Position numbers and translations under genes: made by a program | Shown here: positions 8,161 through 16,678 of the stretch, piece after piece | Position numbering within the stretch: position 1 is the stretch's first letter | Layout of the letters: each line of letters starts with the position of its first letter | NCBI GenBank assembly: GCA_946221915.1 | Contig: CAMIKG010000002.1 | Span: 124,001 to 188,000 of the forward strand | Length of the DNA stretch: 64,000 bases | From: an uncultured Erwinia sp. | GTDB lineage: Bacteria; Pseudomonadota; Gammaproteobacteria; Enterobacterales; Enterobacteriaceae | Direction of reading: 5' to 3' | Notes under the pieces: generated by a model | Database searches by the model: none | Seen by the model: only the letters and a program-made list of their open reading frames with translations | What the model was told of the DNA's origin: nothing

Positions 8161-9465
8161 ATGGAACTCAACACAACGCGCCGTCTGAACCGGCAGGATT
8201 ACAAAACTCTCTCTCTGGCGGCACTGGGTGGCGCGCTGGAGTTCTACGACTTCATTATCTTCGTCTTCTTTGCCGCCGTGATTGGTCAGCTGTTCTTCCC
8301 GCCGGATATTCCGGAGTGGCTGCGTCAGCTGCAAACCTTTGGCATTTTTGCCGCCGGTTATCTGGTGCGTCCGCTGGGCGGCATCGTGATGGCGCACTTT
8401 GGCGACAAGATTGGCCGCAAAAAGATGTTCAGCCTGAGCATCCTGCTGATGGCGTTGCCGACGCTGGCGATCGGTATGTTGCCCACTTACGACAGTATTG
8501 GCATTGCGGCGCCGCTGTTGTTGCTGCTGATGCGTATGCTGCAGGGCGCGGCGATTGGCGGGGAAGTGCCGGGTGCGTGGGTGTTTGTCGCTGAGCATGT
8601 GCCAGCAAAACGTACCGGCTTTGCCTGCGGCACACTGACCTCGGGCCTGACCTTCGGCATCCTGCTGGGATCGCTGGTGGCGACGCTGATTAACACTTCC
8701 ATGACGCCGCAGGCGGTAGCGGAAACCGGCTGGCGTATACCTTTCTTCCTCGGCGGAATTTTTGGCCTGGTGGCGATGTACCTGCGCCGCTGGCTGGAGG
8801 AAACCCCGGTGTTTCGCGATATGCAGGCGCGTAAAGCGTTGTCGGATACACTGCCGCTGAAAACCGTGCTGGCGCAGCATAAAAGTGGCGTCGTGGTCTC
8901 GATGCTGCTGACCTGGCTGCTTTCCGCCTGCATTGTGGTAGTGTTGCTGATGACGCCGACGCTGCTGCAGAAACAGCATGGTATTGCGGCGGCCACGGCC
9001 CTGCAGGCGAACAGCCTGGCGACGGTGATGCTGATCGTTGGCTGCATCCTGGCGGGTTTGCTGGTGGACAGGATTGGTGCGGCAAAGTCGCTGATTATCG
9101 GCAGCCTGCTGCTGGCTGCGGGCAGCTGGAGCTTCTTCAATATTGTCGCCAGCTCGCCTGAATACCTGTTCAGCGCTTACGCCATCGCCGGGCTGTGCCT
9201 TGGCGTGGTGGGTGTGGTGCCTTACGTGATGGTGCATGCCTTCCCGGCGGAAGTACGCTTCAGCGGTTTCTCCTTCTCATACAACGTTTCGTATGCCATC
9301 TTCGGCGGTCTGACGCCAATTACCGTGACGCTGATGATGAGCCTGACACCACTGGCTCCGGCGTGGTATGTGCTGGCGCTGGCGGTGATTGGCCTGATTA
9401 CCGGCTTGTGGCTGATGGCGGCGAGTCGCCAGCAGGCGTTGATGCATCAGGTGAGTGCGCGTTAA
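8161..9465 (+). CDS. MFS transporter, metabolite:H+ symporter (MHS) family
   Basis: 434 residues with about 12 hydrophobic segments. The MFS signature GDKIGRKKMF in the loop between segments 2 and 3, and the early GGALEFYDFIIF segment, place it in the MHS branch (relatives: ShiA, ProP, YdfJ, YhjE). The substrate is unknown; members carry shikimate, proline/betaine, citrate or other small organic acids with protons across the inner membrane. It occupies the slot of E. coli satP but is unrelated to SatP. No strong Shine-Dalgarno is visible, and the initiation region lies in one arm of a long inverted repeat. The C-terminus is normal. Confidence 0.88.
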   Translation: MELNTTRRLNRQDYKTLSLAALGGALEFYDFIIFVFFAAVIGQLFFPPDIPEWLRQLQTFGIFAAGYLVRPLGGIVMAHFGDKIGRKKMFSLSILLMALPTLAIGMLPTYDSIGIAAPLLLLLMRMLQGAAIGGEVPGAWVFVAEHVPAKRTGFACGTLTSGLTFGILLGSLVATLINTSMTPQAVAETGWRIPFFLGGIFGLVAMYLRRWLEETPVFRDMQARKALSDTLPLKTVLAQHKSGVVVSMLLTWLLSACIVVVLLMTPTLLQKQHGIAAATALQANSLATVMLIVGCILAGLLVDRIGAAKSLIIGSLLLAAGSWSFFNIVASSPEYLFSAYAIAGLCLGVVGVVPYVMVHAFPAEVRFSGFSFSYNVSYAIFGGLTPITVTLMMSLTPLAPAWYVLALAVIGLITGLWLMAASRQQALMHQVSAR

Positions 9466-9494
9466 ACGGTACTATTTTCATGCCCCCATCCCAG

Positions 9495-9519
9495 CCTTCC
9501 CCCGCCTCGCGGGGGAAGG
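9495..9519. repeat. Palindromic C5/G5 hairpin, copy 1
   Basis: Perfect 11-bp stem CCTTCCCCCGC (9495-9505) / GCGGGGGAAGG (9509-9519) with a CTC loop, 30 bases after the MFS stop. A close relative lies at 22394-22418, so this looks like a dispersed intergenic REP-like element that may also act as an RNA 3' end structure. Confidence 0.7.
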
Positions 9520-9580
9520 GGCGGTTAGTGCCCGTTTGCCAGCCCGGCACTAACACTCACCTTTATAGCTTGTCACTATT

Positions 9581-9640
9581 CAGCTCACAGCTCACAGCTC
9601 ACAGCTCACAGCTCACAGCTCACAGCTCACAGCTCACAGC
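9581..9640. repeat. Heptanucleotide tandem repeat (CAGCTCA) x 8.6
   Basis: Sixty bases of perfect 7-bp repeats, unit CAGCTCA, between the MFS gene and the dnaK promoter. No convincing gene contains it. A heptamer array shifts reading frame with each copy gained or lost and is prone to slipped-strand change. Confidence 0.95.
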
Positions 9641-9719
9641 GACTGCTCTTCACTGCGTGCAATTCCCCCACCGGCTCACCTGTTTTTTTATAAAAACGAA
9701 AATATTTTTAGTTTTAACC

Positions 9720-9748
9720 CTTGATGCGCTGACAAGCGGCCCCATTTA
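9720..9748 (+). promoter_or_regulatory. Sigma-32 heat shock promoter of dnaKJ
   Basis: CTTGATG (9720-9726), a 13-base spacer and CCCCATTTA (9740-9748) match the sigma-32 consensus CTTGAAA-N(11-16)-CCCCATNT and resemble the E. coli dnaK P1 promoter. It lies about 130 bases before the dnaK ATG. Confidence 0.92.
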
Positions 9749-9877
9749 GTTGTCATCCAACGCTGTTGGACCAGAAAAAAAGCGAATGAAAGGTATTGAA
9801 ACCGAATAATTCGCCCGCATAACAGGTTCACAGTCAGATGTATAACGAATTGACGAATTTTAGTGGGAGACGTTTAG

Positions 9878-11791
9878 ATGGGTAAGATTATTGGTATTGA
9901 CCTGGGTACAACCAACTCTTGTGTCGCAATCATGGATGGCACCAAAGCACGCGTGCTGGAAAATGCGGAAGGCGATCGTACCACGCCTTCGATTATTGCC
10001 TACACGCAGGACGGTGAAACTCTGGTTGGTCAGCCTGCTAAACGTCAGGCTGTCACTAACCCGCAGAACACCCTGTTTGCGATTAAGCGTCTGATTGGTC
10101 GCCGCTTCGAAGATGAAGAAGTGCAGCGTGACCTGAAAATCATGCCATACCAGATCACCAAAGCAGACAACGGCGATGCATGGCTGGATGTGAAAGGCCA
10201 GAAAATGGCGCCACCGCAGATTTCTGCAGAAGTGCTGAAAAAAATGAAGAAAACCGCGGAAGATTACCTGGGCGAGCCAGTCACTGAAGCGGTTATCACC
10301 GTTCCGGCCTACTTTAACGATGCGCAGCGTCAGGCAACCAAAGATGCCGGCCGTATCGCAGGTCTGGAAGTAAAACGTATTATCAACGAACCTACCGCTG
10401 CTGCACTGGCATATGGCCTGGATAAAGAAGTCGGCAACCGTACTATCGCGGTTTACGACCTCGGTGGTGGTACTTTCGATATCTCTATCATCGAAATCGA
10501 TGAAGTTGACGGCGAAAAAACCTTCGAAGTGCTGGCGACCAACGGTGATACCCACCTCGGTGGGGAAGACTTCGACAGTCGTCTGATTAACTACCTCGTG
10601 GCTGAGTTTAAGAAAGATCAGGGCATCGATCTGCATAACGATCCTCTGGCGATGCAGCGTCTGAAAGAAGCCGCAGAGAAAGCGAAAATTGAGCTCTCTT
10701 CTGCACAACAGACCGACGTTAACCTGCCGTACATCACGGCGGATGCAACCGGTCCTAAGCACCTGAATATCAAAGTGACCCGTGCGAAACTGGAATCACT
10801 GGTGGAAGATCTGGTTACACGTTCTATCGAACCGCTGAAAGTGGCTCTGCAGGATGCTGGTCTGTCTGTATCTGACATCAACGACGTGATTCTGGTCGGT
10901 GGTCAGACGCGTATGCCAATGGTTCAGGCGAAAGTGGCTGAATTCTTTGGTAAAGAACCACGTAAAGACGTGAACCCGGACGAAGCGGTTGCTGTTGGTG
11001 CCGCGGTTCAGGGCGGCGTGCTGGCTGGTGACGTGAAAGACGTTCTGCTGCTGGACGTGACCCCGCTGTCGCTGGGTATCGAAACCATGGGCGGCGTGAT
11101 GACTCCGCTGATCAGCAAGAACACCACTATCCCGACGAAACACAGTCAGGTGTTCTCTACTGCGGAAGATAATCAGTCTGCTGTAACCATTCACGTGGTG
11201 CAGGGTGAGCGTAAACGTGCAGCGGATAACAAATCGCTGGGCCAGTTCAACCTCGACGGTATTGCTCCGGCAATGCGTGGTATGCCACAGATCGAAGTCA
11301 CCTTCGACATCGATGCTGACGGTATCCTGCACGTCTCTGCGAAAGACAAAAACAGCGGTCGTGAGCAGAAGATCACCATCAAGGCGTCTTCTGGTCTGAA
11401 CGAAGAAGAAATCGCGAAAATGGTACGTGACGCGGAAGCGAATGCTGAATCTGATCGTAAATTCGAAGAGCTGGTGCAGGTTCGTAACCAGGCCGATCAC
11501 CTGGCGCACAGCACGCGTAAGCAGCTGGACGAAGCCGGCGACAAACTGCCAGCTGATGACAAAGCACCAATCGAAGCGGCGCTGACCGAGCTGAATACCG
11601 CGCTGAAAGGCGAAGATAAAGCTGAAATCGAAACCAAAATGCAGGCGCTGATGCAGGTTGCTGGCAAGCTGATGGAATTCGCTCAGCAGCAGGCGCAGGC
11701 TGGCGGTGCAGATGCAGGCGACGCATCGGCGAAGAAAGACGACGACGTGGTTGACGCTGAGTTCGAAGAAGTCAAAGACGACAAAAAATAA
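9878..11791 (+). CDS. dnaK: Molecular chaperone DnaK (Hsp70)
   Basis: 637 residues (E. coli 638). The nucleotide-binding domain starts MGKIIGIDLGTTNSCVAIMD, the second phosphate motif is VYDLGGGTFDISI, and the substrate-binding domain begins near residue 390 after the hydrophobic linker VLLLDVTP. The lid ends in the conserved tail DAEFEEVKDDKK. DnaK binds exposed hydrophobic peptide segments in an ATP cycle driven by DnaJ and GrpE, and it controls sigma-32 stability. Ribosome binding site GGGAGA precedes the ATG. Codon use is highly biased (strong expression). Confidence 0.99.
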   Translation: MGKIIGIDLGTTNSCVAIMDGTKARVLENAEGDRTTPSIIAYTQDGETLVGQPAKRQAVTNPQNTLFAIKRLIGRRFEDEEVQRDLKIMPYQITKADNGDAWLDVKGQKMAPPQISAEVLKKMKKTAEDYLGEPVTEAVITVPAYFNDAQRQATKDAGRIAGLEVKRIINEPTAAALAYGLDKEVGNRTIAVYDLGGGTFDISIIEIDEVDGEKTFEVLATNGDTHLGGEDFDSRLINYLVAEFKKDQGIDLHNDPLAMQRLKEAAEKAKIELSSAQQTDVNLPYITADATGPKHLNIKVTRAKLESLVEDLVTRSIEPLKVALQDAGLSVSDINDVILVGGQTRMPMVQAKVAEFFGKEPRKDVNPDEAVAVGAAVQGGVLAGDVKDVLLLDVTPLSLGIETMGGVMTPLISKNTTIPTKHSQVFSTAEDNQSAVTIHVVQGERKRAADNKSLGQFNLDGIAPAMRGMPQIEVTFDIDADGILHVSAKDKNSGREQKITIKASSGLNEEEIAKMVRDAEANAESDRKFEELVQVRNQADHLAHSTRKQLDEAGDKLPADDKAPIEAALTELNTALKGEDKAEIETKMQALMQVAGKLMEFAQQQAQAGGADAGDASAKKDDDVVDAEFEEVKDDKK

Positions 11792-11824
11792 TCGCCCTGA
11801 GCGGGCAGTTTACCCCGGGTAACG

Positions 11825-11908
11825 GGGGCGGCAGCTACCGCTGCCGTCCCGGTGACAAGAGGTAAATTTTTACCAGCACGGGCGTCGGATTAATCTCCAC
11901 GCCCGTGC
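11825..11908 (+). ncRNA. Structured dnaK-dnaJ spacer, possible Tpke11-like RNA
   Basis: Two strong hairpins lie in the 145-base spacer: an 11-bp stem over 11825-11850 with loop TACC, and a perfect 10-bp stem GCACGGGCGT (11876-11885) / ACGCCCGTGC (11899-11908). E. coli has a small RNA candidate, Tpke11, in the same spacer. Neither hairpin has a U-tract, so the structure may instead be a processing or partial read-through element that sets the dnaK:dnaJ ratio. Confidence 0.4.
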
Positions 11909-11936
11909 ACGCATGTGAAGGGCAGGAAAACGAATA

Positions 11937-13082
11937 ATGGCGAAAAGAGACTATTACGAGATTTTAGGCGTTCCGAAGTCAGCGGATGAGCGTGAAATCA
12001 AAAAGGCCTACAAACGCCTGGCGATGAAGTACCATCCTGACCGCAACCAGGGCAATAAAGAAGCTGAGACCCAATTTAAAGAGGTCAAAGAAGCTTACGA
12101 AATCCTGACCGATGCGCAAAAACGCGCGGCGTACGATCAGTACGGCCATGCTGCCTTTGAACAGGGCGGCGGCGGCGGTGGCTTCGGTGGTGGTGGCTTT
12201 GGCGGCGGCGGTGCTGACTTCAGCGATATCTTTGGCGACGTATTTGGCGATATTTTTGGCGGAGGCCGCCGTCAGCAGCGTGCCGCACGCGGCGCTGATT
12301 TACGCTATAACATGGAGCTCACGCTGGAAGAGGCCGTGCGCGGCGTGACCAAAGAGATCCGTATCCCGACGCTGGAAGAGTGTGAGGTCTGCCACGGCAG
12401 CGGTGCGAAAGCGGGTACCAAGCCGCAAACCTGTTCCACCTGTCACGGTGCGGGCCAGGTACAAATGCGTCAGGGCTTCTTTACCGTACAGCAGGCGTGT
12501 CCGACCTGTCACGGTCGCGGCTCGGTGATTAAAGATCCGTGCAACGCCTGTCATGGCCATGGCCGCGTGGAGAAATCGAAGACACTGTCGGTGAAAATCC
12601 CGGCGGGTGTCGATACGGGTGACCGTATCCGTCTGAGCGGTGAAGGTGAAGCCGGTGAGCACGGTGCGCCTGCGGGCGACCTGTACGTACAGGTGCAGGT
12701 GCGTAAACACCCGATCTTCGAGCGTGAAGACAACAACCTTTACTGCGAAGTGCCGATCAACTTTGCTATGGCGGCGCTGGGCGGCGAGATCGAAGTACCC
12801 ACGCTGGATGGCCGCGTGAATCTGAAGGTTCCGGCAGAAACGCAAACCGGCAAACTGTTCCGTATGCGTGGTAAAGGGGTGAAATCGGTACGGGGTGGCA
12901 GTCAGGGCGACCTGCTGTGCCGCGTAGTGGTGGAAACACCTGTCAGTCTGAGTGAAAAACAGAAGGCGCTGCTGCGCGAGCTGGAAGAGAGCTTTGGTGG
13001 TCCGAGCGGCGAGAAAAACAGCCCGCGTTCGAAAAGCTTCTTCGATGGCGTGAAGAAGTTTTTTGATGATTTAACCCGCTAA
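11937..13082 (+). CDS. dnaJ: Co-chaperone DnaJ (Hsp40)
   Basis: 381 residues (E. coli 376). J-domain at 1-70 with the HPD tripeptide near residue 33; a Gly/Phe-rich linker at about 76-110; a zinc-binding region with four CxxCxGxG repeats (CEVCHGSG, CSTCHGAG, CPTCHGRG, CNACHGHG); then the two C-terminal substrate-binding barrels. It delivers substrates to DnaK and stimulates its ATPase. The G/F linker contains a run of GGGGGGF-type repeats, slightly longer than in E. coli, which probably explains the extra length. Second gene of the dnaKJ operon. Confidence 0.98.
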   Translation: MAKRDYYEILGVPKSADEREIKKAYKRLAMKYHPDRNQGNKEAETQFKEVKEAYEILTDAQKRAAYDQYGHAAFEQGGGGGGFGGGGFGGGGADFSDIFGDVFGDIFGGGRRQQRAARGADLRYNMELTLEEAVRGVTKEIRIPTLEECEVCHGSGAKAGTKPQTCSTCHGAGQVQMRQGFFTVQQACPTCHGRGSVIKDPCNACHGHGRVEKSKTLSVKIPAGVDTGDRIRLSGEGEAGEHGAPAGDLYVQVQVRKHPIFEREDNNLYCEVPINFAMAALGGEIEVPTLDGRVNLKVPAETQTGKLFRMRGKGVKSVRGGSQGDLLCRVVVETPVSLSEKQKALLRELEESFGGPSGEKNSPRSKSFFDGVKKFFDDLTR

Positions 13083-13089
13083 TCTGTCT

Positions 13090-13113
13090 GGCTTCCTGCT
13101 TCGGCAGGGAGCC
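13090..13113 (+). terminator. dnaJ terminator hairpin
   Basis: GGCTTCCTGC (13090-13099), loop TTCG, GCAGGGAGCC (13104-13113): a UUCG-capped stem 7 bases after the dnaJ stop. It has one mismatch-type pair and no pure U-tract. Confidence 0.65.
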
Positions 13114-13279
13114 ATCATCCTCCACCGTTTCACTGTCTTGTTTCCCCTCTTCATTCTTAAAATTGTCTCTTTGTCAGGATATCGTAATTTTTCGATATTC
13201 TTATGTGACTGGTTGTTGCAATAAGTGTGTTTTACTATTTCATATGCCTGCAATTTTTCTAATCATTATTAGTACATTT

Positions 13280-13569
13280 ATGAAAAGCTTTTCGCTGCGG
13301 CCATCACTGCACTGTTGTTAACTGGCTGTGCCCAGCAATCCTTCGTGCTGAAGCAGAACCAGACTTCTGCGCCGAAGCAGGTTACTACTCATCACTTCTT
13401 TGTTTCTGGCATTGGTCAGAAAAAGACGGTTGATGCAGCAGCCGTTTGTGGTGGTGAAGACAAAGTGGCCCGCGTTGAAGCGCAGCAGACTTTCGTCGAT
13501 GGTCTGCTGGGTGTCGTGACGTTCGGTATCTACACGCCACGTGAAGCACGCGTATACTGCTCACTGTAA
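13280..13569 (+). pseudogene. Bor/Iss-family lipoprotein, frameshifted in the signal peptide
   Basis: The frame from 13315 encodes GCAQQSF...THHFFVSGIGQKKTVDAA...GIYTPREARVYC, which is clearly the phage lambda Bor / plasmid Iss family: outer-membrane lipoproteins linked to serum survival in lambda lysogens. The only ATG (13280) lies in another frame, reading ATGAAAAGC. Adding one A to the A4 run would give MKKLFAAAITALLLTGC, a perfect lipoprotein signal with lipobox LTGC, and a total of 96 residues (lambda Bor 97). So a one-base deletion after the start codon breaks the gene, unless the base was lost in sequencing. TTG at 13315 is the only normal in-frame start and would omit most of the signal peptide. 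A good terminator follows. Confidence 0.85.
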
Positions 13570-13586
13570 TCAGTGATTGATAACTA

Positions 13587-13611
13587 AGCCGCACAGAGTG
13601 CGGCTTTTTTT
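13587..13611 (+). terminator. Terminator after the bor-like gene
   Basis: AGCCGCAC (13587-13594) / GTGCGGCT (13598-13605) with loop AGA and a T run to 13611. Confidence 0.92.
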
Positions 13612-13752
13612 ATTGCCTGATTTCTCCTGCCTTTGCAGACAATAGCTCGTTAATTACGAGTTATTTCTCACCTTTAAACTGTTTTTTTCGAATCGTCAAA
13701 ACACGTATCCTGACTGCTGACACTGAACAGGTAACCGCCGGGAAAGGAAACG

Positions 13753-14922
13753 ATGTTGTCTAATATTAAAGTTTTACTTAAAAACGAGGCCACCAGTGGC
13801 GTCGTCCTGATCATCGCCGCTGCACTGGCGATGGTGCTGGCAAATAGCGCCGCCACGCAGCAGGGGTATCTGGCGCTGCTGGCAATGCCGGTGGAATTCC
13901 GCTTCGGCGAACTGGAGATCAGTAAGAATCTGCTGCTGTGGATTAACGATGCGCTGATGGCGCTGTTTTTCCTGTTGATTGGTCTTGAGGTTAAACGTGA
14001 GCTGATGGTCGGCGCGCTGGCGCGCCGTGAACAGGCGATATTTCCGCTGATTGCCGCGCTGGGCGGTATGGTGGCGCCTGCGCTGCTGTTTCTGCTGTTC
14101 AACGGCAGTGATGAGATTGCCCGCAGTGGCTGGGCGATCCCGACCGCAACGGATATCGCATTTGCCCTCGGCATTCTGGCCCTGCTGGGCAATCGCGTAC
14201 CGCCCGCGCTGAAAGTGTTCCTGCTGGCGCTGGCGATTATTGATGATCTCGGCGCAATTGTAATTATCGCGCTGTTCTATACCAGTGAACTGTCGCTGAC
14301 AGCGCTGGGCGTTGCGCTGGCGGCACTGCTGGTGCTGGCGGTGCTGAATATCGCCAATGTGCGCCGCACCTCGCTCTATCTGCTGGTGGGGCTGGTGCTG
14401 TGGGTGGCGGTGCTGAAGTCGGGGGTGCACGCGACACTCGCCGGGGTGATGGTCGGTTTCTTTATTCCGCTGGCAGGCAAAGAGAGTGACTCGCCTGCCG
14501 GACAGCTTGAGCACGGTCTGCATCCGTGGGTGAGCTGGCTGATCCTGCCGCTGTTTGCGTTTGCTAACGCGGGTGTGGTGCTGAGCGGAGTGTCGTTCAG
14601 CGATCTTTTTTCATTGTTACCGCTGGGCATTATGGCCGGATTGTTGATCGGTAAGCCGCTGGGTATCACCCTGTTTTGCTGGCTGGCGGTGAAGTGCGGT
14701 GTGGCGAAACTGCCGCAGGGCGCGACGATGTCACATATTCTGGCGATTGGTGTGCTGTGCGGCATCGGTTTTACCATGTCGATTTTTATCGCCTCGCTGG
14801 CCTATGGTGATACCAGTCCTGAGTTGATCACGCTGGCGAAACTGGGAATTTTGCTCGGTTCGTTGACCTCTGCGCTGCTGGGTTATCTGTTGCTGCGGCT
14901 GAAGCTGAAACAGGCATTATGA
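13753..14922 (+). CDS. nhaA: Na+/H+ antiporter NhaA
   Basis: 389 residues (E. coli 388), about 12 membrane segments. An electrogenic 2 H+/Na+ (Li+) exchanger of the inner membrane, active at alkaline pH. The ion-site residues are present: the Asp of PTATDIAFALGIL near residue 133 and the paired Asp of AIIDDLGAIVIIALFY near 163-164. A strong ribosome binding site, AAGGAAA, precedes the ATG. nhaR lies 84 bases downstream. In E. coli nhaA is induced by Na+ through NhaR and by H-NS; I could not place the NhaR site in the 140-base upstream gap. Confidence 0.97.
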   Translation: MLSNIKVLLKNEATSGVVLIIAAALAMVLANSAATQQGYLALLAMPVEFRFGELEISKNLLLWINDALMALFFLLIGLEVKRELMVGALARREQAIFPLIAALGGMVAPALLFLLFNGSDEIARSGWAIPTATDIAFALGILALLGNRVPPALKVFLLALAIIDDLGAIVIIALFYTSELSLTALGVALAALLVLAVLNIANVRRTSLYLLVGLVLWVAVLKSGVHATLAGVMVGFFIPLAGKESDSPAGQLEHGLHPWVSWLILPLFAFANAGVVLSGVSFSDLFSLLPLGIMAGLLIGKPLGITLFCWLAVKCGVAKLPQGATMSHILAIGVLCGIGFTMSIFIASLAYGDTSPELITLAKLGILLGSLTSALLGYLLLRLKLKQAL

Positions 14923-15006
14923 CCAACTTCGCAGGTGGGTCGCGTTTTTCTTCTGATTTATGCATTAAGCTGGTTCTCAGGGCCAGACAGGCAAAGGAGC
15001 GTAGCG

Positions 15007-15903
15007 ATGCGGATGTCCCATATTAATTACAACCATCTCTATTACTTCTGGCAAGTGTGTAAAGAGGGCTCGATCGTCGGGGCGGCGGAAGCGCTGTTCC
15101 TGACGCCGCAGACGATTACCGGACAGATTAAAGCGCTGGAGGAGCGACTGCAGGGCAAACTGTTTAAGCGTCAGGGGCGTGGCGTGGTGCCATCCGAACT
15201 GGGGCAGCTGGTATTTCGCTATGCTGATCGCATGTTTACCCTCAGCCAGGAAATGCTGGATATCGTTAACTATCGTAAGGAGTCGAACCTGCTGTTTGAT
15301 GTCGGCGTGGCGGATGCGCTATCGAAGCGGCTGGTCAGTCGGGTACTGGAAACGGCGGTGGAGGAGGATGAGAAGATCCATCTGCGTTGTTTTGAATCTA
15401 CCCATGAGATGCTGCTGGAGCAACTGAGTCAGCATAAGTTGGATATGATCCTGTCTGACTGTCCGATTGATTCCACCCAGCAGGAGGGGCTGTTTTCCGT
15501 CAAACTTGGCGAGTGTGGCGTCAGTTTCTGGTGTACACGGCCGCTGCCGGATAAACCCTTTCCAGCCTGTCTGCAACAGCGTCGTCTGTTAATTCCCGGC
15601 AGGCGTTCGATGCTTGGCCGTAAGCTGCTGAACTGGTTTCATTCCCAGGGGATACAGGTGGAGATCCTCGGGGAATTCGATGATGCGGCCTTAATGAAAG
15701 CGTTTGGCGCCGCCAACAACGCGATCTTTGTCGCGCCATCACTGTATGGCCTGGATATCTATCGCGATGAGGAGATTGTTGAGATTGGGCGGGTAGAGAG
15801 CGTGATGGAAGAGTATCACGTGATTTTCGCCGAACGGATGATCCAGCATCCGGCAGTGCAGCGCATCTGCAATAAGGATTTCAGTGAACTTTTCACTTCA
15901 TAA
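15007..15903 (+). CDS. nhaR: LysR-type activator of nhaA
   Basis: 298 residues from this start (E. coli NhaR 301). N-terminal winged HTH of the LysR type (about residues 6-64, with AAEALFLTPQTITGQIKALEERL) and a C-terminal Na+-responsive effector domain. The frame is open from 14935, but similarity to E. coli begins at MSHINYNHLYYFW and AAGGAG (14994-14999) sits 7 bases before the ATG at 15007, which decides the start; 15013 is the alternative. It is co-directional with nhaA and probably co-transcribed as well as having its own promoter. Confidence 0.95.
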   Translation: MRMSHINYNHLYYFWQVCKEGSIVGAAEALFLTPQTITGQIKALEERLQGKLFKRQGRGVVPSELGQLVFRYADRMFTLSQEMLDIVNYRKESNLLFDVGVADALSKRLVSRVLETAVEEDEKIHLRCFESTHEMLLEQLSQHKLDMILSDCPIDSTQQEGLFSVKLGECGVSFWCTRPLPDKPFPACLQQRRLLIPGRRSMLGRKLLNWFHSQGIQVEILGEFDDAALMKAFGAANNAIFVAPSLYGLDIYRDEEIVEIGRVESVMEEYHVIFAERMIQHPAVQRICNKDFSELFTS

Positions 15904-16045
15904 CTCGATCACAGTGCAGCGAGCAAAGGCCAAATAAGGCAAAAATTGACGACAAAGCGCAGCGTACCTCAGTACGTGAGCATTTGGTGGAGATTTTTAA
16001 CGCAGTATGGCCGACGCGCAGCAAACGACTATTTTTCACAGACGT

Positions 16046-16073
16046 AAAAAAACCGGCGATAAGCCGGTTTTTT
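16046..16073. terminator. Bidirectional terminator between nhaR and rpsT
   Basis: ACCGGC...GCCGGT stem with loop GATAA, flanked by A7 on the left and T6 on the right, so it works for nhaR (plus) and rpsT (minus). The preceding 140 bases after nhaR hold only a small CGTAC-CTCA-GTACG hairpin (15963-15976) and no gene I can support. Confidence 0.9.
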
Positions 16074-16097
16074 CCAAAGCTGATTAGCAAATTAGCA

Positions 16098-16361
16098 TTA
16101 AGCCAGTTTGCTGATCTGTGCAGCCAGGTTTGCTTTATGGCGTGCAGCTTTGTTTTTGTGGATCAGACCTTTAGCAGCCTGACGGTCCACGATTGGTTGC
16201 ATTTCGTTAAATGCGTTCTGTGCAGCTTCTTTATCGCCAGCAGCGATTGCCGCGTATACTTTCTTAACAAAAGTACGCATCATAGAACGACGGCTAGCGT
16301 TGTGCTTGCGGCGCTTCTCAGATGTTACGGCGCGTTTCTTAGCTGATTTGATATTAGCCAA
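16098..16361 (-). CDS. rpsT: 30S ribosomal protein S20
   Basis: 87 residues, the E. coli S20 length, highly basic, starting MANIKSAKKRAV. The start codon is TTG (complement of 16359-16361), as in E. coli rpsT, where the UUG start is part of autogenous translational control by S20. Upstream reads TTGGGAGTTGGACC, a modest Shine-Dalgarno. S20 is an early-binding protein that contacts 16S rRNA helices 9 and 44. It is divergent from ribF. Confidence 0.98.
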   Translation of the reverse strand: MANIKSAKKRAVTSEKRRKHNASRRSMMRTFVKKVYAAIAAGDKEAAQNAFNEMQPIVDRQAAKGLIHKNKAARHKANLAAQISKLA

Positions 16362-16407
16362 GGTCCAACTCCCAAATATACTATTGAGGACAATTCAAAG
16401 GCCGAGG

Positions 16408-16436
16408 AATATGCCTTTTTAGCCTTCGTTTGTCAA
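16408..16436 (-). promoter_or_regulatory. rpsT promoter
   Basis: On the minus strand, TTGACA (16436-16431), a 17-base spacer and CATATT (16413-16408), 47 bases before the TTG start. The -35 is perfect. E. coli rpsT has two promoters; I could support one here. Confidence 0.75.
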
Positions 16437-16620
16437 TGGATTTGTGCAAATAAGCGCCGTTGTACGTCAGCGCTTGATTACGTTGTGATGGCGCAGGATT
16501 CTACCAGCATCAGGGATGCGAATACAGTCTTTCGGCATAAAATTATTCGTATCTGTGCGCCACAAAGACGCTCATATGCGGAAATCCATTGGAGAATCCC
16601 TCAAACGGTTCAATCGCGGG

Positions 16621-16649
16621 TTAACCTTAACCGCTGTACAAGGTATAAT
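16621..16649 (+). promoter_or_regulatory. ribF-ileS promoter
   Basis: TTAACC (16621-16626), a 17-base spacer and a perfect TATAAT (16644-16649), 30 bases before the ribF ATG. The surrounding sequence resembles the E. coli region that overlaps the doubtful ORF yaaY. Confidence 0.8.
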
Positions 16650-16678
16650 CCGCCGATTTCCATTAATTTGAGCCAGCC

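Noticed and set aside
8098..9237. 379-codon minus-strand frame opposite the MFS gene
   Set aside because: Rich in His, Gln and Arg, the usual shadow of a high-GC hydrophobic gene; no recognisable domain.
9195..9749. 184-codon plus-strand frame through the end of the MFS gene and the heptamer array
   Set aside because: It overlaps the MFS gene in another frame and then reads repeat sequence (SSQLTAH units); low-complexity translation without homology.
15904..16045. Possible small gene or RNA between nhaR and rpsT
   Set aside because: Only a short CGTAC-CTCA-GTACG hairpin and partial frames without ribosome sites were seen; nothing could be supported.
16576..16671. 31-codon frame MRKSIGESLKRF... 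similar to the C-terminal part of E. coli YaaY
   Set aside because: The similarity coincides with the conserved ribF-ileS promoter (TTAACC-N17-TATAAT), there is no ribosome site, and YaaY itself is a doubtful gene. Nucleotide conservation of the promoter explains it.
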